Below, piece after piece: positions 14,477-23,299 of a stretch of DNA of 26,639 nt (its first letter is position 1; each line of letters starts with the position of its first letter). The DNA comes from an uncultured Lachnospiraceae bacterium (GTDB lineage: Bacteria; Bacillota; Clostridia; Lachnospirales; Lachnospiraceae). The notes below the pieces were generated by a model. The model saw only the letters and a program-made list of their open reading frames with translations. It ran no database searches and was not told the origin of the DNA. Location: assembly GCA_934339365.1 (NCBI GenBank), contig CAKRHW010000021.1:1-26639 (forward strand), read 5' to 3'. The position numbers and the translations under genes were made by a program.

Positions 14477-16219
14477 ATGTATTTAGAAAAAGTAAATCAG
14501 CCTTCCGATATTAGAAATTTATCAAAGGAAGAATTAAAAGAATTAGCGCAGGAAATGAGAACTGCATTATTAAAAAAATTAAGTGTGCATGGTGGACACT
14601 GTGGACCGAATCTTGGTATGGTAGAAGCAATTATTGCATTGCATTTGGTATTTGATTCGCCAAAAGATAAAATGGTATTTGATGTTTCGCACCAGAGTTA
14701 TTGTCATAAAATGTTAACAGGAAGAAAGGATGCATTTTTATCAGAAGAACATTATGATGATGTGTCAGGTTATACCAATCCAGAAGAAAGTGAACATGAT
14801 TTCTTTAATGTGGGACATACTTCGACATCCATCAGTCTTGCAGCAGGTCTTGCCAAGGCAAGAGATTTAAAGAAGGAAAAGAATAATGTGATTGCCATTA
14901 TTGGAGATGGATCTTTAAGTGGTGGAGAGGCTTTAGAGGGATTAGATTTTGCCGCAGAACTAAAGAGTAATTTTATTATTTTGGTAAATGATAATGATAT
15001 GTCGATTGCGGAAAACCATGGTGGACTGTATCAGAATTTAAAGCAGTTAAGAGAAAGCAATGGAACCTGTGAATGTAATTTATTTAAAGCAATGGGATTA
15101 GATTACATTTATGAAAAAGATGGAAATGACATTGAGAAGATGAGAGCAGTATTAGAAAAGGTTAAAGATACGGATCATCCTGTCGTTGTGCATATTCAGA
15201 CGCAGAAAGGAAAAGGATATCTTCCTGCTGAAAAGAATAAGGAACAATGGCACTGGTGTATGCCATTTGAAATTGATACTGCAAAATCAAAAGTAGAATT
15301 TTCCGGAGAAAATTATGAAAGTATTACCTGCGACTTTTTAATGGATAAAATGAAAAAAGATCCAAAGGTTGCAGCTGTAGTAGCGGCTGTTCCAACCTGT
15401 ATTGGATTTACGGAAGATAAAAGAAAAGAGGCCGGTAGTCAGTTTATTGATGTAGGAATTGCAGAGGAACATGCAGTAGCGATGTGTTCGGGAATTGCAG
15501 CGGCAGGTGGAAAACCGGTATTTGCAACGTACAGTAGTTTTATTCAAAGAACTTTCGATCAGATGTCACAGGATCTGTGTGTCAATAAGAACGCAGCTAC
15601 TTTATTGATTAATTCAGCTTCGATTTATGGAATGAATGATGTCACACATTTGGGTATTTATGACATTCCACTGATTGCGAATATTCCGAATATGATATAT
15701 CTTGCACCGACTTCAAAGGAAGAATATTTAGCGATGTTAGACTGGAGTATCGAACAGCAGGAACATCCGGTTGCCATTCGTATTCCGGCGAACGGAGTTA
15801 TCTCAAGAGGAGAGGCAAAGAAAGATTATAGTAATCTGAATCAATATCAGGTAGAGCAGGAAGGAAGTAAGATTGCAATTCTTGCACTGGGAGACTTCTA
15901 TCAGTTAGGAGAGCAGACGGCTAAGGCAATTGAAGAAAAAACAGGTGTGAAACCTACTTTGATCAATCCACAATATATTACAGGATTAGATGAAAAACTG
16001 TTGACACAGTTAAAAGAAAATCATGACAAGATTATCACATTAGAAGATGGTATTCTGCCAGGAGGATTTGGATATAAAATCGCGGGATTCTATGGAAAAG
16101 ATGAAATGAAAGTCTATTGCTATGGATTCGAAAGAGAATTTCTTGACCGTTATCAGGTAGAGGATATTTTAAAGGAAAATCATCTGACACCTGAACAGAT
16201 TTGTGAGGATGTGTTGTAA
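14477..16219 (+). CDS. Divergent 1-deoxy-D-xylulose-5-phosphate synthase-like ThDP enzyme
   Basis: A 580-residue transketolase-fold enzyme closest in pattern to DXS (GGHCGPNLG, DVSHQSYCHK, VGHTSTSIS, GDGSLSGGEA, NDNDMSIAE, GIAEEHAV). The ThDP motif runs from GDG (143-145) to Asn171, and Glu330 corresponds to E. coli Glu370. By alignment to recalled E. coli DXS, catalytic His49, His80, Tyr392, Arg398 and His431 are kept. Arg99, Arg420 and Arg478, which hold the substrate phosphate, are replaced by Pro, Ser and Ala, and Asp427 by Asn. It may therefore use another acceptor than glyceraldehyde 3-phosphate. I choose ATG 14477, with AAAAGGGG 8 nt upstream, over a TTG at 14444. I withhold dxs because activity is doubtful. 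Confidence 0.85.
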   Translation: MYLEKVNQPSDIRNLSKEELKELAQEMRTALLKKLSVHGGHCGPNLGMVEAIIALHLVFDSPKDKMVFDVSHQSYCHKMLTGRKDAFLSEEHYDDVSGYTNPEESEHDFFNVGHTSTSISLAAGLAKARDLKKEKNNVIAIIGDGSLSGGEALEGLDFAAELKSNFIILVNDNDMSIAENHGGLYQNLKQLRESNGTCECNLFKAMGLDYIYEKDGNDIEKMRAVLEKVKDTDHPVVVHIQTQKGKGYLPAEKNKEQWHWCMPFEIDTAKSKVEFSGENYESITCDFLMDKMKKDPKVAAVVAAVPTCIGFTEDKRKEAGSQFIDVGIAEEHAVAMCSGIAAAGGKPVFATYSSFIQRTFDQMSQDLCVNKNAATLLINSASIYGMNDVTHLGIYDIPLIANIPNMIYLAPTSKEEYLAMLDWSIEQQEHPVAIRIPANGVISRGEAKKDYSNLNQYQVEQEGSKIAILALGDFYQLGEQTAKAIEEKTGVKPTLINPQYITGLDEKLLTQLKENHDKIITLEDGILPGGFGYKIAGFYGKDEMKVYCYGFEREFLDRYQVEDILKENHLTPEQICEDVL

Positions 16220-16431
16220 AATCTGCCTTAAAAAAATTGTAAAAAATGTGCAGTTTTTTAGGGAGTATCTGGGATTGTATTTTTTTTGATACTTAACGAA
16301 AATCGAGGAAGAAAGACTTGCAATTTTAGACGTAATCATATATGCTAAACATGTCACAAAGAGTAGTGACAGACAACATGTTAGCTTTAGATATACAACA
16401 TAGATACAAAGAACAAGAAAGGAAAAACGCG
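16220..16431 (+). promoter_or_regulatory. pflB upstream region with candidate promoter
   Basis: TTGCAA (16318-16323), a 17-bp spacer and TATGCT (16341-16346) form a moderate promoter, giving a leader of about 80 nt. A weak A/T-rich hairpin at about 16229-16257 may end the DXS-like transcript. An AGTATC/GATACT pair (about 16264-16293) encloses a run of T. I see no ZTP (pfl) riboswitch sequence. Confidence 0.4.
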
Positions 16432-18684
16432 ATGAAAGAATTTGAACAATGGCAAGGTTTTGAAGGAAGATTGTGGAAAGAAGGAATTGATGTCCGCGAT
16501 TTCATTCAGGAGAACTACAAGGAATACGATGGAGATGAGTCTTTCTTAGAGGGACCAACAGAAGCTACAGATAAGTTATGGGGCAAGTTACAGGAACTTC
16601 AGAAAGAAGAGAGAAGAAAAGGTGGAGTTCTTGATATGGAAACAGAAGTTGTTTCTGGTATCACAGCTTATGGACCAGCTTACATCAGCGATGAGACAAA
16701 GGACTTAGAGCAGGTTGTTGGTTTACAGACAGACAAGCCATTAAAGAGAGCATTTATGCCTTATGGTGGTATTAAGATGGCAGAGCAGTCATGTACAATG
16801 TATGGCTATACTCCAAATCCAAAGCTTCATGAGATCTTTACAAAGTATCATAAGACACACAACCAGGCAGTATTTGATGTTTACACACCAGAGATGAAAG
16901 CTGCCCGTCACAATAAGATTCTTACAGGTCTTCCAGATACATACGGAAGAGGAAGAATTGTAGGTGACTACAGAAGAGTTGCATTATATGGTATTGATTA
17001 CTTAATCGAGCAGAAGCAGAACGACTTCAACCGTATCCAGAGACATGGTATGAGAAGTAAGCAGTTCCAGATTCGTGAAGAAATCGCTGAGCAGATTAAG
17101 GCATTAAAGGCTATGAAGGAAATGGCTCAGTCTTATGGATTTGATATTTCTGAACCAGCTAAGAATGCAAAAGAAGCTGTACAGTGGTTATACTTCGGAT
17201 ATTTAGCTGCAATCAAGACACAGAACGGTGCTGCAATGAGCGTTGGTCGTGTTTCTACATTCCTTGATATCTATATTGAAAGAGATTTAGAGAAGGGAAT
17301 CATCACAGAGAAGGAAGCACAGGAATTAATCGATCACTTAGTTATGAAGTGTCGTATGGTTAAGTTCGCAAGAATCGAATCTTACAACCAGTTATTCTCA
17401 GGAGATCCAGTATGGGCAACACTTGAAGTAGCAGGTCTTGGACAAGATGGACGTTCTTTAGTTACTAAGAATGATTACCGTTTCTTACACACATTAGAGA
17501 ACATGGGACCAGCTCCAGAACCAAACCTTACAGTATTATACTCTAAGCGTTTACCAGATAACTTCAGAAAGTATGCTGCACATATTTCTGTAACAACAAG
17601 TTCTATTCAGTATGAGAACGATGATGTTATGCGTCCAGTATGGGGCGATGATTACTCAATCTGCTGCTGTGTATCTGCAACACAGACAGGTAAAGAGATG
17701 CAGTTCTTCGGAGCTCGTGCAAACCTTGCTAAATGTTTACTTTACGCTATCAACGGTGGTATTGACGAGCGTACAAAACAGCAGGTTGCTCCAGATTACA
17801 AGCCAATTACATCTGAATACCTTGATTATGATGAAGTAGTTGCTAAGTATGACACAATGATGGACTGGTTAGCTAACTTATATGTAGAGACATTGAACAT
17901 GATTCACTACATGCATGATAAGTACTACTATGAAGCAGCTCAGATGGCATTAATCGATACAGATGTAAGACGTACATTTGCAACAGGTATTGCCGGATTC
18001 TCTCATGTAGTAGATTCATTATCAGCTATTAAGTATGCTAAGGTTAAAGTAATTCGTGATGAAGATGGTCTTGCAACAGACTTCGAAGTTGAAGGAGATT
18101 TCCCTAAGTATGGTAATGATGATGAGCGTGCAGATGCTATTGCTGTTGAATTACTTCAGACATTCATGAACAAGTTAAAGGGATGCCATACTTATCGTGA
18201 TTCAGAGCCTACAACATCTATCCTTACAATTACTTCTAACGTAGTATATGGTAAGGCTACAGGATCTCTTCCAGATGGAAGAAAGGCTGGAGAACCATTA
18301 TCACCAGGTGCTAACCCAAGTTACGGTGCTGAGCAGAATGGTTTACTTGCATCATTGAACTCAGTTGCTAAGTTACCATACGAAGAAGCATTAGACGGAA
18401 TTTCTAATACTCAGACAATCAACCCAGGTGCTCTTGGACATGATGATGCTGAGAGAACAAATAAATTAGTTCAGGTTCTTGACGGATACTTTGCACAGGG
18501 TGCACACCACTTAAATGTAAACGTATTTGGTAAAGATAAGTTAATCGATGCTATGGAACATCCAGAAAAAGAAGAGTACGCAAACTTCACAATTCGTGTA
18601 TCTGGATATGCAGTTAAGTTCATCGACTTAACAAGAGAGCAGCAGCTTGACGTTATCGCAAGAACATGCCACGAAAGAATCTAA
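16432..18684 (+). CDS. pflB: Formate C-acetyltransferase (pyruvate formate-lyase)
   Basis: A 750-residue glycyl-radical enzyme that splits pyruvate with CoA into acetyl-CoA and formate in anaerobic fermentation. The catalytic cysteine pair lies in SICCCVSATQTGKEMQFFGA (Cys412-Cys413 in the usual position, with an extra Cys411). The radical glycine is Gly725 in RVSGYAVKFIDL. The frame is open for 30 codons upstream, but homologues start near MKEFEQWQGFEG. ATG 16432 has AGGA suitably spaced, so I use it. Codon use (CGT, AAC, TTC, GGT, ACA) differs visibly from neighbouring genes and indicates very high expression. pflA follows. Confidence 0.97.
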   Translation: MKEFEQWQGFEGRLWKEGIDVRDFIQENYKEYDGDESFLEGPTEATDKLWGKLQELQKEERRKGGVLDMETEVVSGITAYGPAYISDETKDLEQVVGLQTDKPLKRAFMPYGGIKMAEQSCTMYGYTPNPKLHEIFTKYHKTHNQAVFDVYTPEMKAARHNKILTGLPDTYGRGRIVGDYRRVALYGIDYLIEQKQNDFNRIQRHGMRSKQFQIREEIAEQIKALKAMKEMAQSYGFDISEPAKNAKEAVQWLYFGYLAAIKTQNGAAMSVGRVSTFLDIYIERDLEKGIITEKEAQELIDHLVMKCRMVKFARIESYNQLFSGDPVWATLEVAGLGQDGRSLVTKNDYRFLHTLENMGPAPEPNLTVLYSKRLPDNFRKYAAHISVTTSSIQYENDDVMRPVWGDDYSICCCVSATQTGKEMQFFGARANLAKCLLYAINGGIDERTKQQVAPDYKPITSEYLDYDEVVAKYDTMMDWLANLYVETLNMIHYMHDKYYYEAAQMALIDTDVRRTFATGIAGFSHVVDSLSAIKYAKVKVIRDEDGLATDFEVEGDFPKYGNDDERADAIAVELLQTFMNKLKGCHTYRDSEPTTSILTITSNVVYGKATGSLPDGRKAGEPLSPGANPSYGAEQNGLLASLNSVAKLPYEEALDGISNTQTINPGALGHDDAERTNKLVQVLDGYFAQGAHHLNVNVFGKDKLIDAMEHPEKEEYANFTIRVSGYAVKFIDLTREQQLDVIARTCHERI

Positions 18685-18855
18685 TGATACCAAGGTTGAA
18701 AACTCAGATATCAGTCATGCTTGCATGACAGGATATCTGAGCTTGAAACCTGCCAAATATGAGAAAGAAGCGATTTGCGGAGCAAATCAGCGAATTTCGA
18801 ATATTTGTAGAATTGCGGGAGTTGCGAAGCAACGAAGCAATTCGTAGGTATCATT
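18683..18855 (+). repeat. Highly structured 173-nt element between pflB and pflA
   Basis: The ends AATGATACC and GGTATCATT are perfect 9-bp inverted repeats, the left one overlapping the pflB stop codon. Inside are several perfect stems: AGGTT/AACCT around CTCAGATATC/GATATCTGAG (18703-18741) with an inner TCATGC/GCATGA; GATTTGC/GCAAATC (18772-18788, 3-nt loop); and GAATTGC/GCAATTC (18810-18843) around GTTGC/GCAAC. The nested layout suggests a folded mRNA segment or a small palindromic mobile element. No coding function is apparent. Confidence 0.7.
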
Positions 18856-18885
18856 AAAATAAAAAGATATCAGAAAGATAAATTT

Positions 18886-18912
18886 GATTGGGGGCACATT
18901 CTGCCCCCAATC
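18886..18912 (+). terminator. Strong hairpin between pflB and pflA
   Basis: A perfect 11-bp stem (GATTGGGGGCA with TGCCCCCAATC) has a 5-nt loop and is followed by only two T's before GTAAAG. It is probably a partial terminator or 3' stabiliser that keeps pflA expression far below pflB. Confidence 0.75.
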
Positions 18913-18938
18913 TTGTAAAGAAAGGTATAGTGTAAAGA

Positions 18939-19682
18939 ATGAGCGAAGAAAGAATTGGATACATCCATTCTTTAGAGAGCTTTGGTTCCGTAGACGGTCC
19001 GGGAGTTCGGTATGTGATTTTTGTAACCGGCTGTGCAATGCGTTGCCAGTTCTGTCATAATCCGGATACCTGGGATATGTCTACCGGAGAGAAATATACG
19101 ACCGATCAATTGTTAGAAAAAGCAATAAAATACCGTCCTTACTGGGGAAGTGAGGGCGGTATTACTGTAAGCGGAGGGGAACCTCTGATGCAGATTGATT
19201 TTTTGACGGAGTTATTTCGCAAAGCCAAGGAGAAGGGAATTAATACAACATTAGATACAAGTGGTAATCCATTTACAAAAAAGGAGCCATTTTTCTCTAA
19301 ATTCAAGGAATTAATGAAATATACTGACCTTGTTATGCTGGATATTAAACATATTGATGATGAACAGCATAAGATTTTGACAGGTCAGTCAAATAAGAAT
19401 ATCCTTGAGATGGCACAATATTTGTCAGAGACAGGAACGGCAATGTGGATTCGCCATGTTTTGGTACCGGAAAGAAATGATAAAGACGAATACTTGCAGC
19501 GTCTTGCAGATTTCATTCACACATTAAAAACAGTGAAGAAGGTGGAAGTACTTCCATATCACACATTAGGAGTGTTTAAGTGGAAAGAACTTGGAATTCC
19601 ATATCAGTTAGAGGGAATTGAACCACCGACACAGGAACGTGTATTAAATGCGGAGAAGATCTTAGGAATTAAGCACGATTAA
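18939..19682 (+). CDS. pflA: Pyruvate formate-lyase 1-activating enzyme (radical SAM)
   Basis: A 247-residue radical-SAM activase that installs the glycyl radical on PflB. The 4Fe-4S cluster cysteines are in CAMRCQFC (Cys32, Cys36, Cys39), and ITVSGGEPLMQ is the SAM-binding GGE motif. The N-terminal GYIHSLESFGSVDGPGVRYV is typical of PflA. Length matches the family (246 in E. coli). The ribosome site (GAAAGG) is unusually far from the ATG, about 13 nt, consistent with low translation. It lies 254 bp after pflB, with the structured element and hairpin between them. Confidence 0.97.
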   Translation: MSEERIGYIHSLESFGSVDGPGVRYVIFVTGCAMRCQFCHNPDTWDMSTGEKYTTDQLLEKAIKYRPYWGSEGGITVSGGEPLMQIDFLTELFRKAKEKGINTTLDTSGNPFTKKEPFFSKFKELMKYTDLVMLDIKHIDDEQHKILTGQSNKNILEMAQYLSETGTAMWIRHVLVPERNDKDEYLQRLADFIHTLKTVKKVEVLPYHTLGVFKWKELGIPYQLEGIEPPTQERVLNAEKILGIKHD

Positions 19683-19716
19683 AAAGATAAAGGACAGGGA
19701 CAGTGAGTTCCGTTAT

Positions 19717-19791
19717 AAAACTGTGGATTATTATTCGATAGAGTGATAGGAAGATAGAACTCTGTTGGGATAAAAAATCCACAGTTTTTTT
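19717..19791 (+). terminator. Rho-independent terminator after pflA
   Basis: A perfect 13-bp stem (AAAACTGTGGATT with AATCCACAGTTTT) encloses a 46-nt loop with its own small AGAGT/ACTCT stem and continues into seven T's. It closes the pfl unit. Confidence 0.85.
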
Positions 19792-19846
19792 GTTCTAATA
19801 AGATAGGAATATATCATAAATGAGAAAGTAATTTGTATATATTAAC

Positions 19847-19874
19847 TTGACAAGAAACTAACGAGTAGTATAAT
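19847..19874 (+). promoter_or_regulatory. Promoter of the MoxR operon
   Basis: A perfect TTGACA (19847-19852), a 16-bp spacer and a perfect TATAAT (19869-19874) precede a leader of about 90 nt. No clear promoter or terminator is seen after it until 25604, so six genes may form one transcript. Confidence 0.8.
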
Positions 19875-19973
19875 TTAAACAAAAACAAAGAAAAGGAATC
19901 TGATTATAAGGGGAAGTTCAAGGAATTGGAATCTAGGATATGTAATTAGACGAAAAGAAAGGGATAAGGGTTT

Positions 19974-20930
19974 ATGCAGGTAGAAAAATCATATGAATGT
20001 ATTGGGAAGATGAAAGAGAATATTTCAAAGGTAATCATTGGAAAAGACCAGGTGATTGAGCTGTTGTTAACATCTTTAGTTGCAGGAGGACATGTTTTAT
20101 TAGAAGATGTACCGGGAACCGGTAAGACGGTTTTAGCAAAGACGATTGCAAAAACAATGGAATTCCAATTTGAAAGAGTGCAGTTTACACCTGACTTACT
20201 GCCAAGTGATGTAACTGGATTATCTTATTACAATCAGGAACAAGGGAAATTTGTTTTTAAAGAGGGACCTGTTTTTACAAATTTATTATTAGCGGATGAG
20301 ATTAATCGTGCAACCCCGAGAACACAGGCGAGTTTATTAGAGTGCATGGAAGAGAAGCAGGTGACAGTGGATGGAGTTACCAGACAATTAGAAGCTCCAT
20401 TTTTTGTTATTGCGACACAAAATCCGGTGGAAACGATTGGATGTTTTCCGCTACCGGAAGCACAGATGGATCGATTTTTGATGAAGATTTCCATGGGACA
20501 GATGACGGAGCAGGAAGAAAGAAATATGTTAGATCGTTTTATTGAAAAGGAACCTTTACAGGAGCTGCAGCCGGTATGCAGCAAAGAAGAAATCTGCAGA
20601 CTGCAGGAAGCATGTAAGAAGATTTATATTCATGATGATTTGAAGGATTATATTGTCCGGTTAGTTCAGGCAAGTCGTAAAAAAGATCAGGAATGGATTA
20701 GCTGTGGAGTCAGTCCGAGAGGAACACTGGCATTGCTTCGTGCATCACAAGGATATGCAATGATGAAAGAGAGAGATTATGTTGTACCAGAAGATATCAA
20801 AGCAGTAGCAGTACCTGTACTGGCGCATAGAATTGTTTCAGAATCAGCAGACAAAAGCAGGAAAGAACAATTTATCCGTCAGTTATTACAAAGCATTTCA
20901 TTGCCAACGGAGGACTGGAAAAGACCATGA
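19974..20930 (+). CDS. MoxR-family AAA+ ATPase
   Basis: A 318-residue MoxR ATPase, a chaperone-like AAA+ protein thought to help assemble or activate partner complexes. It shows Walker A EDVPGTGKT (44-52), FTPDLLPSDVTG (71-82), Walker B LLLADEIN (104-111), sensor 1 ATQNP (147-151) and the GCFPLPEAQMDRF block (156-168). The C-terminal lid follows. It overlaps the DUF58 gene by 4 bp (ATGA), the arrangement in which MoxR, DUF58 and DUF4129 proteins usually occur. The specific substrate is unknown. Confidence 0.95.
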   Translation: MQVEKSYECIGKMKENISKVIIGKDQVIELLLTSLVAGGHVLLEDVPGTGKTVLAKTIAKTMEFQFERVQFTPDLLPSDVTGLSYYNQEQGKFVFKEGPVFTNLLLADEINRATPRTQASLLECMEEKQVTVDGVTRQLEAPFFVIATQNPVETIGCFPLPEAQMDRFLMKISMGQMTEQEERNMLDRFIEKEPLQELQPVCSKEEICRLQEACKKIYIHDDLKDYIVRLVQASRKKDQEWISCGVSPRGTLALLRASQGYAMMKERDYVVPEDIKAVAVPVLAHRIVSESADKSRKEQFIRQLLQSISLPTEDWKRP

Positions 20931-22012
20931 TGATTTATTTGTTTGTGGGAATTGTTTTGGTTACCACAATCTGGACGATTTATTATAAAAATAATTGGAG
21001 CAAATCAATTTCCGTATCTTTAGAGTTTGAACAGAAGTCTGTTTATGAAAATGAACAGGCAGGCTTGTTAGAAAGTATTACGAATAAGAAAAAACTACCG
21101 GTACCTATTCTAGAGGCTGCGATACAAATGGATAAAGAACTTGTTTTTGAGGATATGAAGAATGCAAGGATCAGCGATTTTACAAATAAAAGAGATGTCT
21201 TTTCCATGCTTGGTTATCAGAAAATCACAAGGCGTCTTATGGTAGACTGTACGAAACGGGGATATTATGAGATTAATCAGCTCTATTGCATTACAAGGAG
21301 CCTGCTTTATACGAAATCATATTCGGAGCAGAAAGAGGTACATGCTTCTATTTTTGTATATCCAAAACGTGTAGATATATCGGATATTGCAGTAAAGTGT
21401 GAGAAAATAGCAGGAAGTCTTCAGTGTGAAAAACGATTATATGAAGATCCATTTGCGTTTTGTGCAATCCGGGAATATCGGGTAACAGATTCGATGAAGG
21501 CGATTAACTGGAAAGCAAGTGCAAAGACGGGAGATCTGATGGTAAATACATACGAATCCACATTAACACCTAAAGTGATGATTTATTTAGATCTGCAGGA
21601 CCGCAGTATTATGCAGGAGGATGATCTGAATGAGATGGGAATTTCTGTGGCAGCAACGTTAGCACAGAGATTGATTAAAAACGGAATGGAAGTGGGGATT
21701 GCAGCAAGTGGCGGACAGGAAATAGAACGATTTGAGCCGTCTACCGGAAGCATGCAGCTAGAGCGAATTGAAAAAATGCTGTCTGTACTGAAACAGGGGG
21801 CAGAAGTAAAGGGATTTGCTGCCATATTAAAAGATTTACCTGGGGATGCAGTTCCGGTTTTTATTTCCAAGAATCTGTATAACCAGAAGGGCATAGAAGA
21901 ATTTTTAGGGAAAAGACAGGAGGGAATCTGGGTCTTGCCATGTTTTGACAAAACACAGAAGATAGAACATATGTCAAACCTCCATATCGTAACAAAGTTT
22001 GTGAAAAAGTAG
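20927..22012 (+). CDS. DUF58 domain-containing membrane-anchored protein
   Basis: A 361-residue protein with one N-terminal membrane segment (about residues 2-20) and a DUF58 region. The signature REYRVTDSMKAINWKASAKT begins at residue 182 and continues to VNTYE. The part after it resembles a von Willebrand A-like fold (MIYLDLQDRS). DUF58 proteins are standard partners of MoxR ATPases. The start ATGA overlaps the MoxR stop, so translation is coupled. The biochemical role is not known for the family; a link to cell envelope stress or complex assembly is commonly supposed. Confidence 0.9.
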   Translation: MMIYLFVGIVLVTTIWTIYYKNNWSKSISVSLEFEQKSVYENEQAGLLESITNKKKLPVPILEAAIQMDKELVFEDMKNARISDFTNKRDVFSMLGYQKITRRLMVDCTKRGYYEINQLYCITRSLLYTKSYSEQKEVHASIFVYPKRVDISDIAVKCEKIAGSLQCEKRLYEDPFAFCAIREYRVTDSMKAINWKASAKTGDLMVNTYESTLTPKVMIYLDLQDRSIMQEDDLNEMGISVAATLAQRLIKNGMEVGIAASGGQEIERFEPSTGSMQLERIEKMLSVLKQGAEVKGFAAILKDLPGDAVPVFISKNLYNQKGIEEFLGKRQEGIWVLPCFDKTQKIEHMSNLHIVTKFVKK

Positions 22013-22037
22013 CAGCTTAAGGTCAGGAGGAGAAGAG

Positions 22038-23279
22038 ATGGCAAAAAAATTAACGAGATGGCTGCATGTAATTTTGGTATTGATGGTAATTCCACCACTA
22101 CTATATGCAATGGGAGAGGAGCAGAATCATCAGGTGGAAATTACGATGTATCTGAATAGCCTGATTATTGCATTACCGGTGATTGGGATGGATTTCATTG
22201 CTGAGAAGGTAAAATATATCTGGCAATACGTTTCAGGGGCAGCTGCCTTATTTGTACTTACCGGGGGAATTGCCTATACACTGGGTAAGATATCACATTA
22301 CGATGCAACGAAGCAGGGATATGTAGTAATCATTTTGTTAGAAACAATCCTATTGATTACAGAGAAATTCTTATTCCGGCTGAATAAAAAAAATGAGGCA
22401 GAGAATGCACTTCGTTCAGGAAAATACGCATTTTATACGAAATATCATCTTTTGTCGAAACCAGATTTTTTATGCCTGTGTTACTTTTTTGCATTGTATC
22501 TGGTTGCACAGAAATTTGGAAGTGCCATTGTTTGTAATGAAATGTTAATAAACGGCGTGATATACAGCATTTGTTTCTTTGTATTTCGCTTTGTGGATGG
22601 AACGGATCAGTATTTTCAGCTAAATGAGAAAGTGGCAAGTTTTCCGAAGAAGAGAATTTTAGGTATCAGCAAAAGAATGATGGGTGGATTTTTACTTTGC
22701 ATTCTGATTGCGGCTTTACCGACGTTATTTACATTAGACCGGAGACAATACGCCAATGTACGGCAGTGGATTGCACAGAGACCGGCAGATATGAATGATC
22801 CGATTGTTCAGGATGAAACTCCACCACAGGAGACAGAAGAAGGCGAAGTAGAGCAGCAGACGGAAGCTGGAGAAGAAAAGCAGGAAATAAAAGAAATGCC
22901 ATGGCTGATGAAAAAGATTTTTGGACTGATTGGTCTGGCAATTGTCGGTATATTTGCAGTGATACTTTTTAAAGGAATGCGTCGTTCTTCAAAAGAATTC
23001 AGAGAGAATCTTGATGAAGAAAATGGAGATATTGTAGAAGAAATTCGACCGGAAGAGAAGACGGAAAAGAGAGTTATTAAAAAATCATCCGCAACAAAAG
23101 TGGAAAGCGAAAAGGAAAAAATCCGCAGAGAATACCGGAATATGATATTAAGGTATCGAAAGGAAGAAATACAGAAATATGAGACGCCACATGAAATTGA
23201 GACAGAGGCAGGAATTGTGGATGATGAAAAAATGAAGGAACTGCATAAACGATACGAAGAAGCCAGATATAGCGAATAA
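22038..23279 (+). CDS. Membrane protein with DUF4129-like C-terminus
   Basis: A 413-residue protein with about six hydrophobic segments in residues 8-235, a Glu-rich outer stretch (about 255-287), another membrane segment (about 294-314) and a charged cytoplasmic tail. The tail IRREYRNMILRYRKEE to KMKELHKRYEEARYSE has the pattern of DUF4129, the usual third member of MoxR-DUF58 operons. AGGAGG precedes the ATG. In many operons the large membrane part is fused to or followed by a transglutaminase domain; no transglutaminase motif is visible here or next door. Function unknown. Confidence 0.75.
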   Translation: MAKKLTRWLHVILVLMVIPPLLYAMGEEQNHQVEITMYLNSLIIALPVIGMDFIAEKVKYIWQYVSGAAALFVLTGGIAYTLGKISHYDATKQGYVVIILLETILLITEKFLFRLNKKNEAENALRSGKYAFYTKYHLLSKPDFLCLCYFFALYLVAQKFGSAIVCNEMLINGVIYSICFFVFRFVDGTDQYFQLNEKVASFPKKRILGISKRMMGGFLLCILIAALPTLFTLDRRQYANVRQWIAQRPADMNDPIVQDETPPQETEEGEVEQQTEAGEEKQEIKEMPWLMKKIFGLIGLAIVGIFAVILFKGMRRSSKEFRENLDEENGDIVEEIRPEEKTEKRVIKKSSATKVESEKEKIRREYRNMILRYRKEEIQKYETPHEIETEAGIVDDEKMKELHKRYEEARYSE

Positions 23280-23299
23280 AGGAACAGGAATTAAAAATA

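Noticed and set aside
16220..16431. ZTP (pfl motif) riboswitch before pflB
   Set aside because: None of the conserved ZTP aptamer sequence can be recognised here or in the pflB-pflA gap.
16342..16431. 30-codon N-terminal extension of pflB
   Set aside because: PFL proteins begin near the later ATG, which has its own ribosome site; the extension overlaps the candidate promoter.
18647..18847. Small open frame over the pflB end and the structured element
   Set aside because: Its second half is composed of the inverted repeats and it has no ribosome site; it is a chance frame.
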